A stretch of DNA of 39,387 nt from the NCBI GenBank assembly GCA_029882995.1, contig JAOUJV010000009.1:1-39387 (forward strand). The letters are read 5' to 3'. The DNA is from Gammaproteobacteria bacterium (lineage in GTDB: Bacteria; Pseudomonadota; Gammaproteobacteria; DAOVJZ01). The notes under the pieces were generated by a model. The model did no database searches, was not told the DNA's origin, and saw only the letters and a list, made by a program, of their open reading frames with translations. The position numbers and the translations under genes are program-made. Positions 29,843 through 38,876 of this stretch are shown here, one piece after another (the first letter of the stretch is position 1; each line of letters opens with the position of its first letter).

Positions 29843-30828
29843 GATGCATGCTCCTGACCATGACGATTTCCCATGATCATGGCCATGATTGCCATACGTA
29901 CTGCAATGCCGTTTGTTACCTGTTCAAGAATGACCGAATGTGTTCCATCTGCTACTTTTGAATCCATTTCGACACCACGATTAATCGGGCCGGGGTGCAT
30001 CACCATGACATCCGGTTTGGCGAACTGAAGTTTTTCTTCGGTCAGGCCATAAAGGTGGAAGTATTCATGCTCACTCGGCAAAAAGGCACTGGTCATGCGT
30101 TCACGCTGTAAACGTAGCATGATAATGACATCCACATCCTTAATACCTTCACATAAATCGTGATAAACATGCACACCGAGTTTTTGTACATCACGCGGTA
30201 ATAATGTCTTGGGAGCAACCACCCTGATTTCAGCCGCACCGAGAGTTGATAGTGCATGAATTTGTGAACGTGCAACACGTGAATGCATGACATCACCGAC
30301 AATGGCGATACGTAAATTGTTAAATTCCTTTTTATGACGACGAATCGTAAACATATCCAGCATTGCCTGTGTCGGGTGGGCATGTCGTCCATCACCGGCA
30401 TTGATAATACGTAAATGAGGTGCCACATGTTGAGCAATGAAGTGAGCGGCACCGCTATTGTTGTGTCGAACCACAAACATGTCGCAGTTCATGGCCTCAA
30501 GATTACGCAGTGTATCCAGCAGGGATTCACCCTTGGAGGTCGCAGAAGTATTGATATTCAGATTGAGTACGTCTGCCGACAGGCGCTTGGCCGCAACTTC
30601 AAATGTGGTACGGGTGCGAGTACTGGCTTCGAAAAACAGGTTGGCGACAGTGACACCACGCAGAAGCGGAACTTTTTTAATGGCCTGTTCAGCCACACTG
30701 GAGAAGGATTCGGCGGTATCGAGAATTTCGGTAAGAAGATCGGATTTGAGGCCCTCGATCGTCAAGAAGTGGCGAAGGCGCCCGTTTGAATCTGTTTGCA
30801 GTTTGCCTGAGGCTTTCTTTGGGTCCAT
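29839..30828 (-). CDS. pyrB: Aspartate carbamoyltransferase catalytic subunit
   Basis: [56 protein letters not shown]. Confidence 0.97.
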   Translation of the reverse strand: MDPKKASGKLQTDSNGRLRHFLTIEGLKSDLLTEILDTAESFSSVAEQAIKKVPLLRGVTVANLFFEASTRTRTTFEVAAKRLSADVLNLNINTSATSKGESLLDTLRNLEAMNCDMFVVRHNNSGAAHFIAQHVAPHLRIINAGDGRHAHPTQAMLDMFTIRRHKKEFNNLRIAIVGDVMHSRVARSQIHALSTLGAAEIRVVAPKTLLPRDVQKLGVHVYHDLCEGIKDVDVIIMLRLQRERMTSAFLPSEHEYFHLYGLTEEKLQFAKPDVMVMHPGPINRGVEMDSKVADGTHSVILEQVTNGIAVRMAIMAMIMGNRHGQEHAS

Positions 30829-30929
30829 TTATACCTACCGCGGCTATTCTAGTTGAGGCGCGGCCGGGTTTCCATAGCAATTTTAAAAAACAGGAAAATT
30901 AATCGTGTCGGGATGTGGTTTTGGTCAAC

Positions 30930-31433
30930 TCAGACCTTCTGGATAATCAGGCTCAGATTGTCCGGGCCATTGAGCTTGATGTGTTCATTTGCGGCCAGTT
31001 CTACATGTTTCCCGGTGATATTGGCCTCAATCGGGAGTTCACGGCCACTGCGTTCCACCAGTGTAACCAGATACACCGCTGCCGGACGACCATAATCAAA
31101 CAGTTCATTCATGGCGGCACGGATAGTGCGGCCTGTGTGCAGGACATCATCGACCAGAACAATATGCCGATTATCCAGATTGAAAGGTAGTTTGGATGGT
31201 TTAACCTGCGGGTTAATACCAATACGGCTAAAGTCATCACGGTAAAACGAGATATCAAGCAGTCCGAGCGGTTCCTTGATGGCCAGCATGGTATGTAGTT
31301 CTTTCGCCACCCAGGCCCCACCGGTATGAATACCGATCATGAGTGGATCGCTGATCGACTTTTCCTTAAGCAGCTGCTTCAGATCGAGTGTAATTTTGTC
31401 CAGCAATTGCTGGGTTTCTGTATCATTGCTCAT
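30930..31433 (-). CDS. pyrR: Bifunctional pyr operon regulator/uracil phosphoribosyltransferase PyrR
   Basis: ISFYRDDFSRIGINPQVKPSKLPFNLDNRHIVLVDDVLHTGRTIRAAMNELFDYGRP. Confidence 0.95.
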   Translation of the reverse strand: MSNDTETQQLLDKITLDLKQLLKEKSISDPLMIGIHTGGAWVAKELHTMLAIKEPLGLLDISFYRDDFSRIGINPQVKPSKLPFNLDNRHIVLVDDVLHTGRTIRAAMNELFDYGRPAAVYLVTLVERSGRELPIEANITGKHVELAANEHIKLNGPDNLSLIIQKV

Positions 31434-31852
31434 GTATGTAATCCGTTTTCATTTAGCCATGTCTGCAAAATGAGTTGTGCCGCTATTTCATCGGTTTGAT
31501 GCTGTGCACCTTTATCCTGTTTTATCTGTTCTGCCTCTATAGATGACAGTCGTTCATCAATCCAGATAACATCCAGATTGTAACGCCCATTTAGCTGATT
31601 GCCAAAGCGGCGTGCCTTTTTACACATGTTACTTTCAGTACCATCCATATTAAGTGGCAAGCCGACAATAAACAATGCAGGTTGCCATTGTTCAACCAGT
31701 TGACTGATCCCGTCCCAGTCCGGTGCTCCCTTGACTGTTTTGAGTGTTGTCACTGGGGCTGCAGTCGCTGTTACTTCCTGTGCAACTGCAACACCAATAC
31801 GTTCTTCGCCATAGTCAAAACCAAGTATGGTACGTGCTGATGTTGTATTCAT
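31430..31852 (-). CDS. ruvX: Holliday junction resolvase RuvX/YqgF
   Basis: LGFDYGEERIGVAVAQEVTATAAPVTTLK, VGLPLNMDGTESNM, WIDERLSSIEAE. Confidence 0.95.
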   Translation of the reverse strand: MNTTSARTILGFDYGEERIGVAVAQEVTATAAPVTTLKTVKGAPDWDGISQLVEQWQPALFIVGLPLNMDGTESNMCKKARRFGNQLNGRYNLDVIWIDERLSSIEAEQIKQDKGAQHQTDEIAAQLILQTWLNENGLHT

Positions 31853-31865
31853 GCAGTGAGCAGAA

Positions 31866-32429
31866 TCAGGCGTGACCCATATCGCCGGAGATCAGTTTCA
31901 GGTCAACACCAATAACAGAAGCGGCGGATTCCCAACGTTTGTCATACGCGGTATCAAAAATGATATCGATATTGGCAGGGCCAGATAGCCAGGCATTCTC
32001 GCTGATTTCATATTCCAGCTGACCTGCTTCCCAACCGGCATAACCGAGTGCAATCAAAAATTTTTCCGGTCCCTTGCCTTGCGCAATGTCTTCAATAATA
32101 TCACGTGAAGTGGTTACCGCCAGTTCATCCGAAATGGGCATGGTGGATTCCCAGTCACCATCAGGCTTGTGCAAAACAAAACCGCGTTCGACTTGTACCG
32201 GGCCACCATAATAGACATGTTTTTTTTCCAGCTCCTTGTCTTTGGTTTCAATTTCCATGTGTTTGAACACCTCACCCAAATCAATATCCAGTGGGCGATT
32301 GAAAACAACACCCATTGCTCCCTCATCATTATGCTGACATATCAGCGTAACTGTGTGATAGAAATTCGGGTCCTCAAGAGCCGGCATGGCAATAAGAAAA
32401 TGACCAGTCAGATCTGTCGTTGCATCCAT
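31866..32429 (-). CDS. YqgE/AlgH family protein
   Basis: LTGHFLIAMPALEDPNFYHTVTLICQHNDEGAMGVVFNRPL. Confidence 0.95.
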   Translation of the reverse strand: MDATTDLTGHFLIAMPALEDPNFYHTVTLICQHNDEGAMGVVFNRPLDIDLGEVFKHMEIETKDKELEKKHVYYGGPVQVERGFVLHKPDGDWESTMPISDELAVTTSRDIIEDIAQGKGPEKFLIALGYAGWEAGQLEYEISENAWLSGPANIDIIFDTAYDKRWESAASVIGVDLKLISGDMGHA

Positions 32430-32474
32430 ATATGAATAGTATCCTGTAGTCAGCCGTAACTGGCAAGCACCACT

Positions 32475-33362
32475 TTAGCGGCTTCTCAGACTGTTATTAT
32501 CGAGGAATTGCCAGGTTCTTGATATCACCAGTACATCCACATCCTTGCGTATATTATCAGGGAACGGGGCAAACGGAGCGGCCAGCCTCACAATCCGGAT
32601 AGCGGCGTCATCCAGTATCTTGTTGCCGGAAGAACGACGAAGTGTAATGTTATTCACCGTGCCATTGGCATTCAGTACAACATCCATTAACAGGTTGCCG
32701 GTCAGATTACGTTGTTTGGCGGCTTCCGGATAATTGATGTTACCAATGCGTTCTACCTTGGCACGCCACGCCTCCATATAACTGGCGTATTTGTATTCAC
32801 GTGTGTTGGCGGCAATGCGTTTACTGCGCAAGTTGCTCGAATGCATTTGCTGGCGCTCATTCATTTCCGCATTCAGACTGGCGACTTCCATGCTGCTGCT
32901 GATCAATTCACGTGCATTGGGCAAACGCTTTTTTTCAACCTGCTGGTTTTTTTCCTTTATACGGGTATTGATGTCATAAGAATCACGTTTTGTTGTCAAT
33001 GTGTTTTTGATCAACTGTTGTTTGCGTGGTGTTGCCTGCATGGCAGGACGAAATGCCTCGGCACGATCCGGTACTGGCGCGGTAAACGGTTTGGCTGTCG
33101 GACTGGTGGGGCGTAATTTATTTTTGGTATTACCGCCACCAATCTGGTTTACCTGTGCGAGATAGTCTTCCTTAACAGGTGCCTGCTCGCTCTTGCTATG
33201 CACCAGAGTGATTTCCAGCGGTGGTGATTTGCCGGATGATTTGTCCTTTAATACTGTAAAGGTAATTCCCAGAATCACAATTGCATGCAGGATGACGGCA
33301 AACAGCAACGTCATCCCGAGGCGGTCATCCGGTGTTACTTGTGTTGTTTGTGCTACTGACAT
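32475..33362 (-). CDS. TonB family energy-transducer-like protein
   Basis: N-terminal TM; C-terminal NYPEAAKQRNLTGNLLMDVVLNANGTVNNITLRRSSGNKILDDAAIRIVRLAAPFAPFP. Confidence 0.9.
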   Translation of the reverse strand: MSVAQTTQVTPDDRLGMTLLFAVILHAIVILGITFTVLKDKSSGKSPPLEITLVHSKSEQAPVKEDYLAQVNQIGGGNTKNKLRPTSPTAKPFTAPVPDRAEAFRPAMQATPRKQQLIKNTLTTKRDSYDINTRIKEKNQQVEKKRLPNARELISSSMEVASLNAEMNERQQMHSSNLRSKRIAANTREYKYASYMEAWRAKVERIGNINYPEAAKQRNLTGNLLMDVVLNANGTVNNITLRRSSGNKILDDAAIRIVRLAAPFAPFPDNIRKDVDVLVISRTWQFLDNNSLRSR

Positions 33363-33885
33363 CCTGAGTTTGTATTCTATTTAATAGTGTTCCGGCAATT
33401 ATACCTGTCAAAATCCCGGCCAAAACAGCCGCAGTCATAAATAAGGGTAGCATTTTAAACATGGCCGGGTGAGGTAAAAACAGCAGATATGCCATGAAAA
33501 ACTGTCCTGCCATGTGGGCACAGGCAGCAAACACGGCATAACTGACTGCACCAAAGCTGATAAAGGGTAATATGGTGTTTAACTGACTCAAAACAACCAG
33601 TACTACCACACTCGCTGTCGCTCCGGTCAGGCTCAACATGAATGTGGGCGATAAAAACGTACCCAGCACTATACTCCCGATCAATACCCTTAATAGAGAC
33701 ACCCAGATCGCCGTTTTTATCCCGTAACGTACCAGCACCACAACGGTGATGATATTCGCCAGACCGGGTTTGATACCGGGCAGGGGAGTGGGGAGCGTAC
33801 TTTCCAGCACATGAATCGTAACAGCAAGTGCTGTCAGCCAGGCGATGAGGTGATCTTCACGGGTAGTGGTGAGAGTCAGGTTCAT
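33325..33885 (-). CDS. Gx transporter family / heptaprenyl diphosphate synthase component I-like membrane protein
   Basis: LESTLPTPLPGIKPGLANIITVVVLVRYG. Start set at MNLTLTTTRED; the ORF upstream of that runs into repeat sequence. Confidence 0.88.
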   Translation of the reverse strand: MNLTLTTTREDHLIAWLTALAVTIHVLESTLPTPLPGIKPGLANIITVVVLVRYGIKTAIWVSLLRVLIGSIVLGTFLSPTFMLSLTGATASVVVLVVLSQLNTILPFISFGAVSYAVFAACAHMAGQFFMAYLLFLPHPAMFKMLPLFMTAAVLAGILTGIIAGTLLNRIQTQDVSSTNNTSNTG

Positions 33886-33904
33886 GGGGGTTATTATAGT
33901 GGGT

Positions 33905-34200
33905 GTCACTGCGTGACGGCTTGATTTTTTATGCGGGGATTCGCCCCCGCGCGACGAAATACTTTTCTCTTGCGCACCCAAGAGAAAAGTATTCAAAAGA
34001 GAAGGGTGCCCAACGTCACAGAAATCCCCTCGTTGAACAGTGAAAATCCAGATGAATCACAACTCGCGCGCGGCCTGCGGCCACACCGGCTCGAACAGGG
34101 TGATTCATTATTTCTGGATTTTCACTGTGCTACTCGGCTGTGCCGATGGGAGAGAAAAACATCAAGTACTTTACTTCTGCTTACGGCCAATAGCGGACAT
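33905..34200 (+). repeat. Multi-hairpin composite element, copy 2
   Basis: H1 GTCAC-TGC-GTGAC (33905-33917); H2 GCGGGG/CCCCGC (33932-33951); H3 ATACTTTTCTCTTG/CAAGAGAAAAGTAT (33959-33992); H4 ACAGTGAAAATCCAGA/TCTGGATTTTCACTGT (34037-34052/34113-34128); H5 TCTGCTTACGGCCAATAGCGGACAT. Confidence 0.85.
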
Positions 34201-34265
34201 TTAACATGTTTAGCTAAGAGGCCGCACGGTTAGCGTGGTCCTACTCCTTAAGCGCATTGTTATGC
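34199..34265 (-). other. Candidate integron attC recombination site
   Basis: Minus strand: GCATAAC AATGCGCTTAAGGAGTAGGACCACGC TAAC CGTGCGGCCTCTTAGCTAAACAT GTTAAAT. Terminal core-like sites, imperfect palindrome, 3 nt after the stop of the upstream gene. Confidence 0.55.
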
Positions 34266-34268
34266 GAT

Positions 34269-34664
34269 TTAGCTCTCAAATTCATTCTTTACATCTTCCC
34301 TCAGAAGAACATATATCAAAAATATTGGTACCATTAAAAGTGATATATAGAAAGATATGTTACCTATCCCTTCAACGACCGAATTAGTTGATGAATTAAA
34401 ATCTATAACCGCAAGCATTACCATACATAGAAATCCAATAATGAGAATACCTAAAATAGATTTTCGCGCCCAATTTTTCCCTTTCCATATAAAGGCAGAA
34501 AGAAACACTGCAAGTATCCCTGTTAATATAAGAAGGATGTGAATTAAAGGCATAATCGAATTATCTGTTATTTCAAGATTTGTTGTTAGGATTGCGCCGC
34601 CTAACGAGAAACTTGAACCCGAAATACCGAAAAATAATGCTAGCGCCTTACGCCAAGAATTCAT
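34269..34664 (-). CDS. Small four-TM membrane protein, function unknown (cassette-like gene)
   Basis: 131-aa ORF with about four hydrophobic segments; GTTATGC 12 nt upstream of the start and an attC-like site just after the stop. Confidence 0.65.
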   Translation of the reverse strand: MNSWRKALALFFGISGSSFSLGGAILTTNLEITDNSIMPLIHILLILTGILAVFLSAFIWKGKNWARKSILGILIIGFLCMVMLAVIDFNSSTNSVVEGIGNISFYISLLMVPIFLIYVLLREDVKNEFES

Positions 34665-34769
34665 ATTTTGTTACCCGCATAACTATAAGTAGACCCCCTA
34701 AATGGGGTGAAAGAATACGTTATATGTGAGATATATAATACGGCGTCTCCCAAGCTATTTAAAGAACGA

Positions 34770-35064
34770 CTGTCTGCTATGGGTCGACATCGGTCATTTA
34801 TGTTACCAGTATTTTGGTTTTTTATCCCGTCAGATGAAGCCGAGCATCGCAGACAAAATCAGAAGAAGCAATCACCCTGTTCGAGCCGGTGTGGCCGCAG
34901 GCCGCGCGCGAGTTGTGATTGCGCTGATTTTGGCGAGAAGCGCAGGGAATTGTGCGGAGCACAACAAGTCTTCGGGAAAATGGTTTTGGGTACTTTTGCC
35001 GAAACAAAAGTACCCCGTGGTGTGGGCACGGAAAGCCCACATATGAAACCGTCGCGTTAGCGAC
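34770..35064 (-). repeat. Multi-hairpin composite element, copy 3 (inverted)
   Basis: H1 GTCGC-GTTA-GCGAC (35051-35064); H2 TGTGGGC/GCCCACA (35021-35041); H3 GGGTACTTTTG/CAAAAGTACCC (34988-35015); H4 CAAAATCAG/CTGATTTTG (34854-34862/34924-34932) around the same core; H5-like TGTCTGCTATGGGTCGACATCGGTCATT. Confidence 0.82.
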
Positions 35065-35072
35065 AAAAGAAA

Positions 35073-35432
35073 TTAAAAATTAATGGCATCAAATTCCTGA
35101 TGCCTATTCCCAATTGAAATCGAAACTCCATTCGGTAAACATGCCGCTACATCATTGGTATCTTCCAGCCAGCCGGAGTGAATACAGATTTTATTCGGGC
35201 ACGGAGAGTTGATAAAGCGTGCCTTGTTATTATTTATTTCAATGATATTTTCCCCCATTGGCCCCTTTACATTTATAGTTTTGTTTTCAGACAGGGGTAG
35301 AATAATTTTTTTATTATCGTAAGTGGATATGATGACATTGGTCGCAGTGTCATTGGTTGACCAGTATTTAATATACAGCCATGGCAGGGCACACAGGGCA
35401 AGGATGACTACAATGTAGTCGGTGCGTGTCAT
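35073..35432 (-). CDS. NusG domain II-containing protein
   Basis: N-terminal TM; INSPCPNKICIHSGWLEDTNDVAACLPNGVSISI. Confidence 0.88.
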   Translation of the reverse strand: MTRTDYIVVILALCALPWLYIKYWSTNDTATNVIISTYDNKKIILPLSENKTINVKGPMGENIIEINNNKARFINSPCPNKICIHSGWLEDTNDVAACLPNGVSISIGNRHQEFDAINF

Positions 35433-36469
35433 AGCGGTTCACTGATGGTGATTTCCGGTTGTGTGTCAGTGACAAACCGGATGCGTTTTTGCATGGCAGG
35501 GTTCATGTGGATATGACCATGTTTATCAATGAGCATGACATATTTTATGTTCATTTGTCTGGCAATGGCATGCCATTGTTCAGGACCGGCAATAAACAAA
35601 GCGGTGGCGGCGGCATCGGCGGTGGCGCCGTCGCTGTGTATTACTGTGACCGAGGTGGTTTTATCTGCCGGGTAACCGGTGCGCGGATCAATAATATGGT
35701 GATAACGTTTTCCTTCGTGATCAAAAAAGCGTTCGTAGTCACCAGAGGTGAAAATGCTTTCATCACCTTGCATTTCAATGGAGGCCAGTATGCTGTTGTT
35801 GCGAGGATGACGTACACCAATACGCCAGTTACGATCGCCTTTTTTACCAATGGCACGTAAATCACCACCGGCATTGATAATGGCATTGTCTATTCCGAGT
35901 TTACGCAAATTCTCAATACCCACATCAATACCATAACCCTTGGCGAATGCACCCATATCAAGAAGCATTGCCGAATTTCGGGAACGCATGGTAATACCAT
36001 TGAGTTCCAGATCATCCATGGTCGGGTTTTGTTTTACCAGTTCATGTATGGTTTTTTGATCAGGGAGTTTTGTGGGCAAGTCATTACTGTGAAAGCCCCA
36101 TGCACGAATCAGGTTGCCAATCGCGGGATTAAACAGGTGATTACTTTGATCGGAAAGGGCAGTGGCTTTTTGTATGACAGGCAGCATCGAAGGTGCGATC
36201 GTAAAACTGGCAGTAGTGGGTAACAGGTTATTAATACGTCCCAGTGCACCGGGTTGCCATGCATGCCATGCTTCATGCATGTACTTGAAATCATCTTCAA
36301 TAATTTTGAAGGCATTATTGGCTGTGTTTTTATCAACACCAACAATAGAAATATCAATAATGGTACCAAAGACCAGTAAACGCTGATTATGGATTTCAGG
36401 TTGGCGGGAGCAGGCAGACAGTAATAGTGTCAGTAAAATCAGTAAAGGAATAAAACGGTCTGACAACAT
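35429..36469 (-). CDS. apbE: FAD:protein FMN transferase (ApbE family lipoprotein)
   Basis: Lipobox LLSACS; MLLDMGAFAKGYGIDVGIENLRKLGIDNAIINAGGDLRAIG; HIIDPRTGYPA. Confidence 0.95.
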   Translation of the reverse strand: MLSDRFIPLLILLTLLLSACSRQPEIHNQRLLVFGTIIDISIVGVDKNTANNAFKIIEDDFKYMHEAWHAWQPGALGRINNLLPTTASFTIAPSMLPVIQKATALSDQSNHLFNPAIGNLIRAWGFHSNDLPTKLPDQKTIHELVKQNPTMDDLELNGITMRSRNSAMLLDMGAFAKGYGIDVGIENLRKLGIDNAIINAGGDLRAIGKKGDRNWRIGVRHPRNNSILASIEMQGDESIFTSGDYERFFDHEGKRYHHIIDPRTGYPADKTTSVTVIHSDGATADAAATALFIAGPEQWHAIARQMNIKYVMLIDKHGHIHMNPAMQKRIRFVTDTQPEITISEPL

Positions 36470-37416
36470 CAGTGATTCAGTTTTTTCTCGATAACATCCA
36501 TTAATTGCCCGCCAATATCAAGACCAAAAATGGCATCAAGTTCACGTATACAGGTCGGGCTGGTAATGTTGATTTCTGTCAGGTAGTCACCAATGACATC
36601 GATACCGGCAAACAGAATACCTTTTTCTCTCAACACGGGTGCAAGCGCTTTACAAATACGCTGATCGTTTTCACTGAGTTCAATACCAACACCTTTTCCA
36701 CCGGCGGCAAGATTACCTCGCAATTCTCCTTCAGCCGGAATACGTGCCAGTGCGTAGGGTACGGATTCACCATCAATCATTAAAATACGCTTGTCTCCTG
36801 ACTTGATTTCAGGAATGAACTTCTGGCACATGGCATAGCGTGTACCGTGGGCTGTCAGGGTTTCAATGATAACGGCAATGTTTAAATCATTTTGTGTAAC
36901 ATGAAAAATGGATTCACCGCCCATACCGCCGAGAGGCTTTAAAATAATTTCCTGTTGTTCATTTAAAAATTCACGGATGTCTTCTGCCTCGCGTGAAACC
37001 AGTGTCGGTGGTGTCAGATCGCTAAAGCACAGGGTGAACATTTTTTCATTGGCATCACGTAAGGCCTGCGGTTTGTTGACGATCAGTGTGCCTTTGGCTT
37101 CAGCCTGTTCCAGCAGATAAGTGGTATAGATATATTCCATATCAAAAGGCGGATCTTTACGCATGAGAACAACATCCAGTTCATGCAACGGAAAGGAATG
37201 TTGTTTGCCAAGCTCAAACCATTGCTGTGGATCATCAGTGACAGACAGTTCCCGGTAATGGGCAGTGACAGTGTTATTCTGATAGGACAGATCATTCTGG
37301 GTCATATAAAAAAGTTTCCAGCCGCGTGCCTGTGCAGCCAGCAACATGGCAAAGGTGCTGTCCTTCTTAATATTAATGGACTCTATCGGGTCCATGATGA
37401 CACCGAGCTTGATCAT
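36469..37416 (-). CDS. gshB: Glutathione synthetase
   Basis: MDPIESINIKKDSTFAMLLAAQARG, MRKDPPFDMEYIYTTYLLE, KPLGGMGGESIF, GIDVIGDYLTEINITSPTCIREL. Confidence 0.97.
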   Translation of the reverse strand: MIKLGVIMDPIESINIKKDSTFAMLLAAQARGWKLFYMTQNDLSYQNNTVTAHYRELSVTDDPQQWFELGKQHSFPLHELDVVLMRKDPPFDMEYIYTTYLLEQAEAKGTLIVNKPQALRDANEKMFTLCFSDLTPPTLVSREAEDIREFLNEQQEIILKPLGGMGGESIFHVTQNDLNIAVIIETLTAHGTRYAMCQKFIPEIKSGDKRILMIDGESVPYALARIPAEGELRGNLAAGGKGVGIELSENDQRICKALAPVLREKGILFAGIDVIGDYLTEINITSPTCIRELDAIFGLDIGGQLMDVIEKKLNH

Positions 37417-38723
37417 GTGTTTTTACTTTTATGTTCAGCCAGTTCGCGTGCAGCAGCCAGTAATGCCAGTCGGGCGATAACACCGTAGGCATAAAACCGA
37501 TTGGGATTGGCATCCGGTGATTTATTCAGGTCAGGCGTATTACAGGATTCAACAAAAGCCAGTGGTTCAAAATGCATACCTGGTGCATTCAGGTTTTCAT
37601 TTGCACCTCGGCCAGTATGTACACGGTAAAAACCGCCGACCACAAAACGATCCATCATATAGATAACCGGCTCAGCGACGGCCTGTTCCGGCCCCCATGT
37701 CTCGAAGGTATAAACACCTTCCTGAATAATGACCTGACTTACATTTTGACCGGCCTTGGAGGCGGACATTTTGGTGCGCTGTTTGCGGTTCAGATCGTAA
37801 ATTTCCTCACCACTGTGTACGGTCATGATACCCATGCCATACGTGCCGGCATCGGCCTTGATAATGACAAAGGGTTTGGCGTCCAGACCATGTTCCTTGT
37901 ATTTGTCCTTGATGGCCTTGAGCAGGGCATCTGCATTACGTGCCAGACAATCTTCCCCTTCACGCTTTTTAAAATCTATTTCGCCACAGTTGCGGAACAA
38001 GGGGGTGATGAGCCAGGGGTCAATATTGATTAACTTAGCGAATTCCTCAGTAATTTCCCGGTAATAATTGAAATGAGAAGATTTGAGCCGATTAGACCAG
38101 CCAAGTTCGATTGGTGGCATAACCATCTGATTATCAAGGTTTTCCAATATGTCTGGCCGTCCTCCGGACAGGTCGTTGTTCAATAGCACCATACAGGGGA
38201 AGAATCCGGGTACACCGACCTTGTTGTTTTCACGTATCAATGGCTCCAGTTTGATGCTGCGACCACTGGGTAAAGGGAAGTCTTTGGGTTGCTCAAGTTC
38301 TTGAATTAATGAGCCGATACGTACTTCAAACCCAGCTTTTATAAGGATTTCCTGCAGGGTCGCAATACTTTCGAAATAGAACTGATTTCGGGTGTGGCTT
38401 TCAGGGATCAGAAGCACCTTTCTGGCCTTCGGGCAGGCATGCTCAATCGCCAGTTGGACGGCCTGAATACACAGGGGCAAAAAGTCAGGGTTCAGATTGT
38501 TAAAACCGGCGGGGAACAGGTTGGTATCAACCGGTGCCAGTTTAAAGCCAGCGTTGCGCAGATCAACCGAGGCATAAAAAGGAGCAGGGGTATTGAGCCA
38601 TTGCTGACGGAACCAGGCCTCAATATCGGCCTGTTGGGAAAGTAAGTGCGACTCTATCTGTAGCAATGGACCGGTTAGAGCAGTAGTCAAATGAGGCACA
38701 GAATGGAGATGTTCAATACTCAT
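37413..38723 (-). CDS. gshA: Glutamate-cysteine ligase, Acidithiobacillus (gshA_ferroox) type
   Basis: FVIIKADAGTYGMGIMTVHSGEEI and QEGVYTFETWGPEQAVAEPVIYMMDRFVVGGFYRVH; adjacent to gshB. Confidence 0.9.
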   Translation of the reverse strand: MSIEHLHSVPHLTTALTGPLLQIESHLLSQQADIEAWFRQQWLNTPAPFYASVDLRNAGFKLAPVDTNLFPAGFNNLNPDFLPLCIQAVQLAIEHACPKARKVLLIPESHTRNQFYFESIATLQEILIKAGFEVRIGSLIQELEQPKDFPLPSGRSIKLEPLIRENNKVGVPGFFPCMVLLNNDLSGGRPDILENLDNQMVMPPIELGWSNRLKSSHFNYYREITEEFAKLINIDPWLITPLFRNCGEIDFKKREGEDCLARNADALLKAIKDKYKEHGLDAKPFVIIKADAGTYGMGIMTVHSGEEIYDLNRKQRTKMSASKAGQNVSQVIIQEGVYTFETWGPEQAVAEPVIYMMDRFVVGGFYRVHTGRGANENLNAPGMHFEPLAFVESCNTPDLNKSPDANPNRFYAYGVIARLALLAAARELAEHKSKNT

Positions 38724-38876
38724 AACGGTTTATGTCCGGAAAGGGATTCAGTATCAGGTACATGTTAGCGCACTTTTTGTACAAACAGGTAACAAGATAA
38801 TACAGGTTTTACCCGTTCAGTACAGATGAAAATTAACCAGGGACAGATTTAATTTACCAAGGGTTGTTATTTTTAC

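Noticed and set aside
33886-33996. N-terminal extension of the 33325..33996 ORF (MNTFLLGAQEKSISSRGG...)
   Set aside because: The extension is translated repeat sequence; the Gx-transporter protein reasonably starts at MNLTLTTTRED (33885).
33931-35066. ORFs 33931..34233, 34707..35060, 34726..35046, 34822..35040 and 34872..35066
   Set aside because: Overlapping frames on both strands within repeat copies 2 and 3; palindromic GC-rich sequence stays open by chance.
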